From Clostridiaceae bacterium (GTDB taxonomy: Bacteria > Bacillota > Clostridia > Oscillospirales > Acutalibacteraceae), in the NCBI GenBank assembly GCA_021769555.1, contig JAETSR010000001.1, positions 372,001-436,000 of the forward strand: a stretch of DNA of 64,000 bases. The letters run 5' to 3'. A program made the translations under genes and the position numbers. Shown here one piece after another: positions 43,998-51,712 of this stretch. The notes below the pieces were generated by a model that saw only the letters and a list, made by a program, of their open reading frames with translations, ran no database searches and was not told the origin of the DNA. Position 1 is the stretch's first letter. The number at the start of each line of letters is the position of its first letter.

Positions 43998-45539
43998 TCA
44001 TATCATATCAAATTTAACTGAAAGCTCGGGCGAGAGCCCGAATACGTCCTTGAAAAACCTTGCGGCGTCCTCAAAATCCCACCGTTCCAGCAGCGTGCTC
44101 ACAGAGGACTGGGCCTTTATGAGCACCCTGTCCTCCTCAAGGCTCATCTTCACATTTTTCAGCTTCTCAAGATGGGATTTGTCCATGGCGTTGGCCAGCT
44201 GGAAGATGGCCGAGAGCTTGGAGACCACTATCTGCTCCTTATCAGGCAGGGCGGCGAACTCCGGGTCGTTGAGCTCGCTTGTAATGCTCCCCGCCACAAG
44301 GGCCACCTCAAGGACCTCCCCGGAGGAGAGGCCGAAGATGTCCATCCCCCGGATAATGTCAAAGGTGCACCGGTTGTGCTGCCGGGCGCTCACATAGCTG
44401 CCGCAGCTGTGCAGGGCCGCCGCCAGCTCCAAAATCAGCCGCTTAGAGGGGTCCAGGCCGTGTATTTTTTTCAGCTTGTCAAACAGTTTCCCCGCGTACT
44501 CGCCGATGAGCCGACTATGGTTTTTATCGCATTTAAAGGCCCCGGCGGTGGTCATGGCGCATAAGAGGGCGTTCTCCCTAAGGAAAGCCGCCCACTCGCC
44601 GTCGGCCTTGGGGGTGAGCATATACCGTATGACCGCCTGGGTCAAATCAACAGGGGGGGAGAGTATCTCCCGGGCCTTCGGGCAGAAGCGCACCATGCCC
44701 CTGTATATGAACAGCGCCGTATACAATAGGGAGGCCTGGCTTTCAGTAATGCCGTACCTAAGGGCAATGCTCTCGGCAGTTAGGGCGCGCACCGAGTCAT
44801 AGAGCCCCTGCAGCTTCTGCACGTCGATATGGAACACCGGCCCCTCCTGCCGGCCCCCGCAGAGCTTGGCTATGAGCTTTATCTGAGTGCCGGTGAGCAC
44901 CAGGCTGCCGATTGGGAACCCGGAGAGGTTCATGCGGTTCAGCATGGTGTCCATGTACTCCTCGAGTATATAATGATAATCGTCGGCGCTCCGCCTGAGC
45001 TCCCCCATCACGTCGTGGAGCTTTAGGGCCCCTATGGGTATGTTCTGAAAATAGACTGTCCTGCCGTTTTCCAGCACCGCAAGGCCCACGCTCCCGGACC
45101 CGATATACGCCGCCAAAGTGCAGCCGCTCATTACGGAGGCCTCCGCTGAGAGGCATTTTTTCAGCTCGGAAAAGATATAGGCCTTCTCCTGGCTGCCGTC
45201 CAGAACTAAGACGTCCATATTGTTGCGCACCTTGAGCTGGTCCACCACCAGGGAGCGGTTGCGGGCCTCAAGCAGCGCCGTGCCCGAGACCACCCTGGGC
45301 TTTTCAACGCCATAGGACAGCAGGGCCTCCGAAAACTTGTCCAGGGCTCCGGAGAGCTGCCGGAGGCTGTTGAAGCTTATGGCCCCGGTCTCGAATACGT
45401 CATGGTCCAGGCTTATGGGATATTTCAGATAATCCAGAGTGCGTATCTCCCCCTTGACCAGCTGGGCCACCCGCATACTGATATTGTTTGTGCCTATCTC
45501 AATGACTGCCGCCGTGCTGGCGGCGCCTTTTTTGTTCAA
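43998..45539 (-). CDS. Ppx/GppA-like protein with altered active-site motifs
   Basis: The 513-residue protein has two ASKHA domains (to about 300) plus a C-terminal HD-like helical domain, the layout of exopolyphosphatase/guanosine pentaphosphatase. Several catalytic signatures differ from what I know of the family: the first loop reads VIEIGTNN where DIGSNS is usual, the SGxEEA-type segment reads LDGSQEKAY, and the second phosphate loop reads AYIGSGSVG rather than D-GGGSTE. Activity may be lost or changed. It lies directly upstream of ppk, so a role in polyphosphate balance is likely, perhaps as regulator. The TTG start at 45539 follows GGAGGG. Confidence 0.82.
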   Translation of the reverse strand: MNKKGAASTAAVIEIGTNNISMRVAQLVKGEIRTLDYLKYPISLDHDVFETGAISFNSLRQLSGALDKFSEALLSYGVEKPRVVSGTALLEARNRSLVVDQLKVRNNMDVLVLDGSQEKAYIFSELKKCLSAEASVMSGCTLAAYIGSGSVGLAVLENGRTVYFQNIPIGALKLHDVMGELRRSADDYHYILEEYMDTMLNRMNLSGFPIGSLVLTGTQIKLIAKLCGGRQEGPVFHIDVQKLQGLYDSVRALTAESIALRYGITESQASLLYTALFIYRGMVRFCPKAREILSPPVDLTQAVIRYMLTPKADGEWAAFLRENALLCAMTTAGAFKCDKNHSRLIGEYAGKLFDKLKKIHGLDPSKRLILELAAALHSCGSYVSARQHNRCTFDIIRGMDIFGLSSGEVLEVALVAGSITSELNDPEFAALPDKEQIVVSKLSAIFQLANAMDKSHLEKLKNVKMSLEEDRVLIKAQSSVSTLLERWDFEDAARFFKDVFGLSPELSVKFDMI

Positions 45540-45571
45540 GGATATCCCTCCTAAAGCAAGTCTATGCTCTG

Positions 45572-45600
45572 ATTATACCAAATTGCGGAGAAATATTCAA
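45572..45600 (-). promoter_or_regulatory. Promoter of the ppx-like/ppk operon
   Basis: Minus strand: TTGAAT (45600-45595), a 17-base spacer and TATAAT (45577-45572), 32 bases before the TTG start. Confidence 0.75.
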
Positions 45601-45651
45601 ACATTCTTTTTGAATTTTTTATATTTTTTTCAAAGGGCTTAAAGCCGCCGG

Positions 45652-45680
45652 TTGACAGCCTCAGGGGGCGGTGGTATAAT
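45652..45680 (+). promoter_or_regulatory. Consensus promoter of the acetyltransferase gene
   Basis: Perfect TTGACA (45652-45657), 17-base spacer, perfect TATAAT (45675-45680). It is the only fully consensus promoter I see in the window and suggests strong expression of a small GNAT gene. The leader is about 25 bases. Confidence 0.85.
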
Positions 45681-45711
45681 CAAGCCGATAATGAGCTTTG
45701 GAGGCATGAGC

Positions 45712-46170
45712 ATGGAGACAGACAGGCTTTACATACGGAGGTTCCAGGAGAAGGATTTCCCTGATTTCTGTGAGCTGATAAGGGACAAGATGGCCTCGCC
45801 CTACGCAAAATACGACCACGCATTTCCCACAGACGACAAGGGCCTGACAGAGGTTTTAAAGTTCTTCGCGGGCTCGGACGATTTCTGGGCCCTTGAGGAA
45901 AAATCGGAGGGGAAAATCATCGGCTTCATCAGCCTGAACTATGTGGACGAATACTCCCGCAACCTGGGCTACTGCCTGCATACAAGCTGGCACGGTAAGG
46001 GCTATGCCTCGGAAGCCGCCGGGCGCATGATAGAGTATGCCAAAGATGAGCTGGGGCTTAAAAAGCTGGTGACCGGCACGGCCGAGGAAAACCTCCCCTC
46101 AGTAAAGCTTCTGAACAGGCTCGGCTTCACCCGCGTGGGCGAGGGAAGCTTTGAGCTGTGTTTTCGCTGA
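45712..46170 (+). CDS. GNAT-family N-acetyltransferase
   Basis: The 152-residue product is of the ribosomal-protein-acetyltransferase-like group (RimJ/RimL type). It shows ETDRLYIRRFQEKDF, the IGFISLNYVDEYSRNLGYCLH segment, the acetyl-CoA loop HGKGYASEAAGRMI (Q/R-x-x-G-x-G/A variant) and ENLPSVKLLNRLGF. The frame opens farther upstream, but those codons overlap the promoter. GGAGG at 45700-45704 with seven-base spacing selects ATG 45712. The substrate is unknown. Confidence 0.87.
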   Translation: METDRLYIRRFQEKDFPDFCELIRDKMASPYAKYDHAFPTDDKGLTEVLKFFAGSDDFWALEEKSEGKIIGFISLNYVDEYSRNLGYCLHTSWHGKGYASEAAGRMIEYAKDELGLKKLVTGTAEENLPSVKLLNRLGFTRVGEGSFELCFR

Positions 46171-46194
46171 CCGAAAATTTTTTGTAAAAAACCC

Positions 46195-46223
46195 TTGATT
46201 TTTTTCCCCGGATAGGCTATAAT
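46195..46223 (+). promoter_or_regulatory. Promoter of tRNA-Ser
   Basis: TTGATT (46195-46200), a 17-base spacer and TATAAT (46218-46223), 18 bases before the tRNA 5' end. Confidence 0.75.
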
Positions 46224-46240
46224 AATCGAGCCGGGGATAC

Positions 46241-46327
46241 GGAGAGGTATTCTAATTGGTAAGGAGCCACATTGGAAATGTGGTGTGCCGCAAGGCATTG
46301 TGCGTTCGAGTCGCATCCTCTCCGCCA
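46241..46327 (+). tRNA. tRNA-Ser (anticodon GGA)
   Basis: An 87-base gene with encoded CCA. The acceptor stem GGAGAGG (46241-46247) pairs with CCTCTCC (46317-46323). The anticodon stem CCACA/TGTGG encloses the loop TTGGAAA, giving anticodon GGA for UCC/UCU serine codons. A long variable arm (TGCC-GCAA-GGCA) is typical of serine tRNA, and the T-arm loop is TTCGAGT. It is flanked by its own promoter and a terminator. Confidence 0.95.
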
Positions 46328-46328
46328 A

Positions 46329-46370
46329 CTAAGAGAGCGTCGGAGCTTTTCCGGCGCTCTTAGCTTTTTG
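46329..46370 (+). terminator. Terminator after tRNA-Ser
   Basis: CTAAGAG...CTCTTAG arms with further GCG/CGC pairing inside, followed by CTTTTTGG; 14 bases before the first Nudix gene. Confidence 0.85.
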
Positions 46371-46383
46371 GGGAGGCTGGGGA

Positions 46384-46845
46384 ATGTCCAGGGAAATAAA
46401 AGCAGAGCTTACAAACATGTGCATGATATACCGGGGCAGCGAGGTCGTCGTACAGCGCCGCGCCCCGGAAAAGGGCTGGCCCGGGGTCACCTTCCCGGGC
46501 GGGCACGTGGAGCCGGGGGAGAGCATAACCCAGTCGGTCGTCCGGGAGGTCTATGAGGAGACCGGGCTTGATATTACTCACCCCGCCTTGTGCGGTATAA
46601 AGTACTGGATAGAGGACGACGGCTCGCGCTATATCGTCTTTCTATATAAATGCAGCGAGTTTTCCGGGGAGCTCAAGTCCTCGGAGGAGGGGGAGGTCTT
46701 CTGGGCGAATCGAGCTGATTTGCCCGGTATGAATCTCTCAAGCGGCATGGAAGAGACCTTCGAGGTCTTCTTCAACGACGATATCAGCGAGCTCTCCTAC
46801 TTCCGGGAGGACAGGGAGAACGACTGGCAGATAGTTCTGGAATAA
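46384..46845 (+). CDS. Nudix hydrolase (MutT-like), copy 1
   Basis: The 153-residue protein carries a complete Nudix box from GHVEPGES through REVYEETGL (about 40-62; Gly, Glu, Arg-Glu and Glu-Glu in place), which cleaves nucleoside diphosphates linked to another group. It may be an oxidised-nucleotide or other phosphohydrolase. An N-terminal KAELTNMCM block, DDGSRYIVF, and SGELKSSEEGEVFWA are shared nearly exactly with the next gene, so the pair arose by tandem duplication. It follows the tRNA terminator, with a weak ribosome-binding site (GGGGAGG). Confidence 0.9.
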   Translation: MSREIKAELTNMCMIYRGSEVVVQRRAPEKGWPGVTFPGGHVEPGESITQSVVREVYEETGLDITHPALCGIKYWIEDDGSRYIVFLYKCSEFSGELKSSEEGEVFWANRADLPGMNLSSGMEETFEVFFNDDISELSYFREDRENDWQIVLE

Positions 46846-46861
46846 GCATGGGAGGCGCAGT

Positions 46862-47308
46862 ATGACCACAAAGGCAGAGCTGACAAATATGTGCATGGTT
46901 ATGGACGGCACGAAAGTGCTCCTGCAGGACCGCCATGCCAGCGACTGGCCCGGCGCGGCATTTCCCGGCGGCCATGTAGAGCCGGGGGAGAGCATTACCG
47001 AGTCCGTAATCAGGGAGGTCTTTGAAGAGACCGGCCTCACCATCGAGGACCCCAGGCTCTGCGGCCTCAAGGACTGGATGAAGGACGACGGTTCCCGGTA
47101 CATCATCTTCTACTATCGGGCCGGCAGATTTTCCGGTGAGCTGAAATCTTCGGAAGAAGGGGAGGTCTTTTGGGCTGAGCTCAGTGAGCTGCCAGGTATG
47201 AATCTGGCCGAGGACATGGACCTGAGCCTCAAGGTGTTTCTCGATGACGGGCTGAGCGAATTTTACTATAAAAAGACAGACGGCAGAGGCGAGAGGCGCC
47301 TGCTGTGA
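46862..47308 (+). CDS. Nudix hydrolase (MutT-like), copy 2
   Basis: The 148-residue paralogue of the preceding protein has a full Nudix box (GHVEPGES to REVFEETGL). The copies are most alike in the N-terminal ten residues, the Nudix helix and the segment SGELKSSEEGEVFWA. They differ in the loop before the box (RAPEKGWPGVTF versus HASDWPGAAF), which often shapes substrate choice, and in the C-terminus, where this copy ends in a basic tail. It starts 16 bases after copy 1 behind GGGAGGC and precedes asnS. Confidence 0.9.
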   Translation: MTTKAELTNMCMVMDGTKVLLQDRHASDWPGAAFPGGHVEPGESITESVIREVFEETGLTIEDPRLCGLKDWMKDDGSRYIIFYYRAGRFSGELKSSEEGEVFWAELSELPGMNLAEDMDLSLKVFLDDGLSEFYYKKTDGRGERRLL

Positions 47309-47343
47309 TTGATATAAACTACACGATTTAAGGAGCAAAAGCA

Positions 47344-48735
47344 ATGAAGCATCAAGACGTATCGGCAATTTATAAGGACGCAGGGGCCTTTGCCGGCAAG
47401 ACTGTCACCGTCTGCGGCTGGGCCAGGTCCATCAGGGACTCAAAGACCCTGGGCTTTATCGACCTGAATGACGGCACCTGCTTTAAGGGCGTGCAGATAG
47501 TTTTTGAGGACGGCAAAATTGACAACTTCAAGGAGATAGCCGCCCAGAACGTGGGCGCGGCCCTTATCGTCACCGGCGAGCTCATCGCCACCCCGGGGGC
47601 CAAGCAGCCCTTTGAGATACACGCAGGCGAGATAAAGGTGGAGGGCGCTTCTACCCCGGAGTACCCCTTGCAGAAGAAGCGGCACACGGTGGAGTACCTT
47701 CGCACCATCCCGCACCTGCGCCCCCGGACGAACCTCTTCAGCGCGGCTTTCAGAGTGCGCTCGGCGGCGGCTTACGGTATGCACAAATTCTTCCAGGAGA
47801 ACGGCTTCGTATACATCCACACCCCCGTTATAACCACCACCGACTGCGAGGGCGCCGAGATGTTCCAGGTCACAACTTTGGACCAGGACAACCTGCCCAG
47901 GGCCGAGGACGGCGCCGTGGACTACCGCCAGGACTTCTTCCAGAAGAAGGTCTTCCTCTCCGGCTCCGGCCAGCTCCAGGTGGAGTGCACCGCCCAGGCC
48001 TTTTCAAAGGTCTACACCTTCGGCCCCACCTTTAGGGCCGAGCGCTCCAACACCCCCCGCCACGCCTCGGAGTTCTGGCATATCGAGCCTGAAATGGCCT
48101 TCGCGGACCTTAACGACGACATGGACGTCATCGAGGAGATGACGAAGTACGTGATAAACTACGTCCTTGAGACCTGCCCCCAGGACATGGAGTTCTGCAG
48201 CCAGTTCGTGGACAAGGGCCTCATCGAGCGCCTGCGCCACGTGGCAGGCTCGGACTTCGCCCGGGTGACCTATACCGAGGCTATCAAAATCCTTGAGGAG
48301 CATAACGCCGAGTTCGAGTACAAGGCCGCCTGGGGCGAGGATATCCAGACCGAGCACGAGCGCTTCTTAGCCGAGAAGCACTTCGGCCGCCCGGTGTTCG
48401 TCACCGACTACCCCAAGGAGATAAAGTCCTTCTATATGCGCCAGAACGACGACGGCAAGACCGTCGCGGCAACAGACCTCTTAGTCCCCGGCATAGGCGA
48501 GCTGGTGGGCGCCAGCCAGCGCGAGGAGCGCTATGAGGTGCTCCGCGCCCGTATGCAGGAGCTGGGCATGGGGGAGGAGGACCTGTACTGGTACCTGGAC
48601 CTGCGCCGCTTCGGCACCACGGTCCACTCCGGCTTCGGCATTGGCTTCGACCGCCTGGTGATGTACCTCACCGGAATCAGCAACATCCGGGACGTGCTCC
48701 CCTTCCCCCGCACCACCGGCGTTGCGGAGTTCTGA
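47344..48735 (+). CDS. asnS: Asparaginyl-tRNA synthetase
   Basis: The 463-residue class IIb synthetase charges tRNA-Asn. An N-terminal OB anticodon-binding domain ([14 protein letters not shown]) is followed by the catalytic core with [18 protein letters not shown] region, motif 2 [25 protein letters not shown], and motif 3 [15 protein letters not shown] near the C-terminus. Asparaginyl rather than aspartyl identity is judged by length and the GSGQLQVE and PEMAF segments. AAGGAGC precedes the ATG. Only 35 bases separate it from the Nudix gene, too few for a T-box leader. Confidence 0.95.
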   Translation: MKHQDVSAIYKDAGAFAGKTVTVCGWARSIRDSKTLGFIDLNDGTCFKGVQIVFEDGKIDNFKEIAAQNVGAALIVTGELIATPGAKQPFEIHAGEIKVEGASTPEYPLQKKRHTVEYLRTIPHLRPRTNLFSAAFRVRSAAAYGMHKFFQENGFVYIHTPVITTTDCEGAEMFQVTTLDQDNLPRAEDGAVDYRQDFFQKKVFLSGSGQLQVECTAQAFSKVYTFGPTFRAERSNTPRHASEFWHIEPEMAFADLNDDMDVIEEMTKYVINYVLETCPQDMEFCSQFVDKGLIERLRHVAGSDFARVTYTEAIKILEEHNAEFEYKAAWGEDIQTEHERFLAEKHFGRPVFVTDYPKEIKSFYMRQNDDGKTVAATDLLVPGIGELVGASQREERYEVLRARMQELGMGEEDLYWYLDLRRFGTTVHSGFGIGFDRLVMYLTGISNIRDVLPFPRTTGVAEF

Positions 48736-48741
48736 GCCTGC

Positions 48742-48783
48742 AAAAAAAACAAGAGCCTCCGGCTGAGTCCCGGAGGCTTTTTT
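48742..48783. terminator. Bidirectional terminator between asnS and murC
   Basis: GCCTCCGG/CCGGAGGC stem with a seven-base loop, an A-run on the left and a T-run on the right, placed between two convergent genes. Confidence 0.9.
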
Positions 48784-48789
48784 GTGTTA

Positions 48790-50157
48790 TTACCTGTTTT
48801 TATACCTTTCAACTATCAGATTAGCGCACTTATAGATGTCCCCGCCCCCAAGGGTCAGAATCAAATCCCCGGGCCGGGCGTTCTTCATCACATGCTCCGC
48901 AATCTCCTCAAAGCTGTTGAACCAAACGCTCCCGGGCACCTTGCAGGCCAGGTCGCTGGTGTGGATATTATAGGTGTTCTCCTCCCGCACGGCGAGAATC
49001 TCCGTCATAACAAGGTGGTCCGGTATAGCAAGGGCTTTGGCAAACTCATTCAAAAAGGTATAGGTCCGGGAATAGGTATGGGGCTGGAACACCGCCCACA
49101 CCTGCCTGTAGCCCATGCGCATGGCGGAGGTCAGCACGGCGGTGAGCTCCGTGGGATGGTGGGCAAAGTCGTCGGCAACGGTGACCCCCTCAAACTGCCC
49201 CAGTATCTCGAACCGCCTGTGCACGCCGCCGAAATGCTCCAGCGCGGAGCATAGCGCCCCCGCCTCTATGCCCAGGGAGTGGGCGGCCGCGGCCGCGGCC
49301 AGGGCGTTGAGTATATTGTGCTTTCCCGGGACAGCCAGCCTCACCCGGCCCAGGGCCTCCCCCCGGCACATGAGGGTGAAGTCCTCACAGGCGGTGGGCT
49401 CCTCGCTGAGCTCCGCCGGATAGTAGTCGCAGCCGCTGTCCATGCCGAAGGTGACTATCTCCCGCTGGGGCCCCTTCACGGCCTCCATCACGCTTTCGTT
49501 TTCAGCGTTCACCACCAGCAGCCGGCCCGTCTGCTGGGCAAACTGCCTGAAAGACTTAACGATATTGTCAAGCGTTCCGAAATAGTCCAGATGGTCCGGC
49601 TCGATATTAAGTATCAGGGACACAGCCGGGTGCAGCTGCAAAAAGGTGTCCACATACTCGCAGGCCTCGCATATTATCGTGCCGCTCCCCCCGGCCCGGC
49701 AGTTGCTGTCTATAAGGGGCAGCTTGCCGCCGATAATGGCGCTGGGGTCAGCCCCGGCCTCAATAAAAATCTGCGTGAGCATAGCCGTGGTAGTAGTTTT
49801 CCCATGGGTGCCCGACACCGCCACCAGCCTCGGGTACTTATCGGTGAGCATACCCAGCATGACCGAGCGCTCCAAAACAGGCACGCCCTTCTCTCTTGCG
49901 GCCAAAAGCTCCGGGTTGTCGGCCTTGCATGCCGCTGTATAAATAACCGCCTCTGCGTCCCCGATATTCTCCGGCCTATGCCCCATAAAAACCGGTATGC
50001 CCCAGCCCTTCACCCTGTCGAGAGTGTCCGACTCGTTCATATCCGACCCGCTTATCTCATAGCCCCTGCGCATGAGCAGCTCGGCCATCGGGCACATCCC
50101 TGAGCCGCCAATGCCCACAAAATGCAGTTTTTTCACGCTGTCCAATATATTATCCAT
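48790..50157 (-). CDS. murC: UDP-N-acetylmuramate--L-alanine ligase
   Basis: The 455-residue Mur ligase adds the first alanine to UDP-MurNAc in peptidoglycan synthesis. It shows the N-terminal HFVGIGGSGM UDP-binding loop, the ATP loop VSGTHGKTTTTAM (about 110-122), the conserved NIEPDHLDYF segment, and FAHHPTEL near residue 340. The start at 50157 follows AAAGGAAG. It stands alone, apart from the usual dcw cluster, and is divergent from the SLH gene. Confidence 0.96.
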   Translation of the reverse strand: MDNILDSVKKLHFVGIGGSGMCPMAELLMRRGYEISGSDMNESDTLDRVKGWGIPVFMGHRPENIGDAEAVIYTAACKADNPELLAAREKGVPVLERSVMLGMLTDKYPRLVAVSGTHGKTTTTAMLTQIFIEAGADPSAIIGGKLPLIDSNCRAGGSGTIICEACEYVDTFLQLHPAVSLILNIEPDHLDYFGTLDNIVKSFRQFAQQTGRLLVVNAENESVMEAVKGPQREIVTFGMDSGCDYYPAELSEEPTACEDFTLMCRGEALGRVRLAVPGKHNILNALAAAAAAHSLGIEAGALCSALEHFGGVHRRFEILGQFEGVTVADDFAHHPTELTAVLTSAMRMGYRQVWAVFQPHTYSRTYTFLNEFAKALAIPDHLVMTEILAVREENTYNIHTSDLACKVPGSVWFNSFEEIAEHVMKNARPGDLILTLGGGDIYKCANLIVERYKNR

Positions 50158-50250
50158 TCTGAACTTCCTTTCGGCAGATTTTCATTTTCTATTATATTAC
50201 AAACCGGGTGCAAAATAAAGGGGTTTGGGTGTTTTTTCGTATTTTTTATC

Positions 50251-50279
50251 TTTACATTTGGGTAAATTTGTGATACGAT
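50251..50279 (+). promoter_or_regulatory. Candidate promoter of the SLH-protein gene
   Basis: TTTACA (50251-50256), a 17-base spacer and TACGAT (50274-50279). The leader of about 75 bases holds GCGCAAA near 50290 and TTTGCGC near 50330, which could pair around a long loop. Confidence 0.55.
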
Positions 50280-50362
50280 AATTTTGCGGCGCAAATGAGT
50301 ATTCGGGACTTGTATGTGCATTTCGTTTGCGCGGCAGAATTTATATGAGAGGGAGAAATTGT

Positions 50363-51589
50363 ATGAAAAGAGTTCTATGTGTACTACTGGCCCTGTGCCT
50401 GCTGTTAGGGGCTCTGCCAATGGCGGCGGGGGCGCGGGGGACAAACCGTTACACGGATGTTTTGCAGCAGCTTATTTCTCAGCGTATAGGAAGCAAAAAC
50501 TATGGGAACATGGGCCTGTTTTATGACCTTGACGGCGACGGCATTGAGGAAATGCTGATAGTCCGCACAATAGAGAATACTAAGTTTTCGGGAATCACAG
50601 ATTTATCGGCGTCCCTTTATACGATAGTGGACGGCGAGGCTGTAAATCTTCTGAAGGATGACGTCCTTTATACAGATGTCGGCGGCCCGACAGGGTATAT
50701 GGCTGTAGTGGAAAAGGGAGGGAAGACATGCCTTGCCATTTTCCGCGAGAACGGAGGCACTTCCCCTCCGTCAATGCACCGGAACGGTTCCTGCATATTA
50801 TACTCCATAAACCGTCTGACAGGCAGTCTGACTAAAACAAATACCGCAACATACGGCTATGTTATGGAGTTCGGAAACAAGCTCCATGACACGTCGGCAA
50901 AAATCGACGGGAAAGCGGTCAGCTATAATCAGTACCTGTCGTGGGTAAAAACTATGAAAGTTAAGGCCACTGTAAACTATACCGAGAAGAAAAAGTATAC
51001 CTTTGAGGATTTATTAAAGCTTGCAAAGGCGGACGACACCGGGGACCTGCCCACAACTACAGTAGGAGGTTTCCGCGACGTGAGAGTGGGGGCCTACTAC
51101 GCCGACTCCGTCCTCTGGGCCGTAGACAACGGCATAACCTCCGGCATAGGCGGCGGCAAGTTCGCCCCAGCCCAAACCTGCAAGCGCGAGCAGATAGTCA
51201 CCTTCCTCTACCGCTCCAAGGGCAGCCCCGATGTAGCCGTAACCGACCAGTTCACCGACATGCCCAAGTCCCAGGAGTTCCAGAAGGCCATAAGCTGGGC
51301 GGTGGAGAACGGTATCACCATGGGCAACGGCAAGGGCAGGTTCCTCCCGGAGAAGGGGTGCACGAGGGCAGAGGCCATGACCTTTATCTGGCGCGCGGCC
51401 GGTAAGCCCGAGCCGAAGGCGACCGCGGCCTTTGAGGATATGCCGTCAAATCCTGATTTCAGCAAGGCCATCAGCTGGGCCGTTGAGAACAATATCACCA
51501 GCGGTATCGGAAATAATAAGTTCGGGCCAAACCAGACCTGCAAGAGGGAGCATATCGTCACATTCCTCTATAAGGCCAAGGACCTGTAA
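50363..51589 (+). CDS. Secreted protein with three SLH repeats
   Basis: The 408-residue protein begins with a clear signal peptide (MKRVLCVLLALCLLLGALP, cleavage near AGA). A unique domain of about 200 residues follows with a DLDGDG acidic loop like a calcium site, then three S-layer homology repeats from about residue 232 to the end, each with a WAVDNGIT/WAVENGIT/WAVENNIT helix and a CKRE/CTRA motif. SLH repeats usually anchor proteins to pyruvylated wall polymers. The start ATG 50363 is picked for the signal peptide. The first part looks less GC-rich and uses different codons than the SLH part, which begins sharply near 51060, hinting at a joined origin. Confidence 0.85.
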   Translation: MKRVLCVLLALCLLLGALPMAAGARGTNRYTDVLQQLISQRIGSKNYGNMGLFYDLDGDGIEEMLIVRTIENTKFSGITDLSASLYTIVDGEAVNLLKDDVLYTDVGGPTGYMAVVEKGGKTCLAIFRENGGTSPPSMHRNGSCILYSINRLTGSLTKTNTATYGYVMEFGNKLHDTSAKIDGKAVSYNQYLSWVKTMKVKATVNYTEKKKYTFEDLLKLAKADDTGDLPTTTVGGFRDVRVGAYYADSVLWAVDNGITSGIGGGKFAPAQTCKREQIVTFLYRSKGSPDVAVTDQFTDMPKSQEFQKAISWAVENGITMGNGKGRFLPEKGCTRAEAMTFIWRAAGKPEPKATAAFEDMPSNPDFSKAISWAVENNITSGIGNNKFGPNQTCKREHIVTFLYKAKDL

Positions 51590-51604
51590 AATAGTATAGC
51601 AGAA

Positions 51605-51638
51605 TACCCGCCCAAGCTTCCCCGGGCGGGTATTTTTC
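51605..51638 (+). terminator. Terminator after the SLH gene (copy 1 of a repeated hairpin)
   Basis: ACCCGCCC...GGGCGGGT (51606-51631) followed by ATTTTTCTC. The 26-base hairpin is identical to that at 53320-53345. Confidence 0.85.
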
Positions 51639-51640
51639 TC

Positions 51641-51669
51641 TTTACTTTTGTAAAGTATTGATGTATAAT
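51641..51669 (+). promoter_or_regulatory. Promoter of the solute-binding lipoprotein gene
   Basis: TTTACT (51641-51646), a 17-base spacer and TATAAT (51664-51669), 43 bases before the ATG. It begins within a few bases of the preceding terminator. Confidence 0.65.
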
Positions 51670-51712
51670 TATGTAAGACTTAGGATGATTATAGGGAAAG
51701 GACGCGGTACTG

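Noticed and set aside
45652-45711. TTG start of the acetyltransferase at 45652
   Set aside because: Those bases are the -35 box of a perfect promoter; a ribosome-binding site selects the ATG at 45712.
46272-46556. 94-residue frame beginning inside the tRNA-Ser gene
   Set aside because: It overlaps a clear tRNA and terminator and runs out of frame with the Nudix gene.
51606-51631. Cloning-vector polylinker, because the hairpin contains AAGCTT and CCCGGG sites
   Set aside because: The sites fall inside a symmetrical terminator at a gene end, recur at a second gene end, and no vector sequence flanks them.
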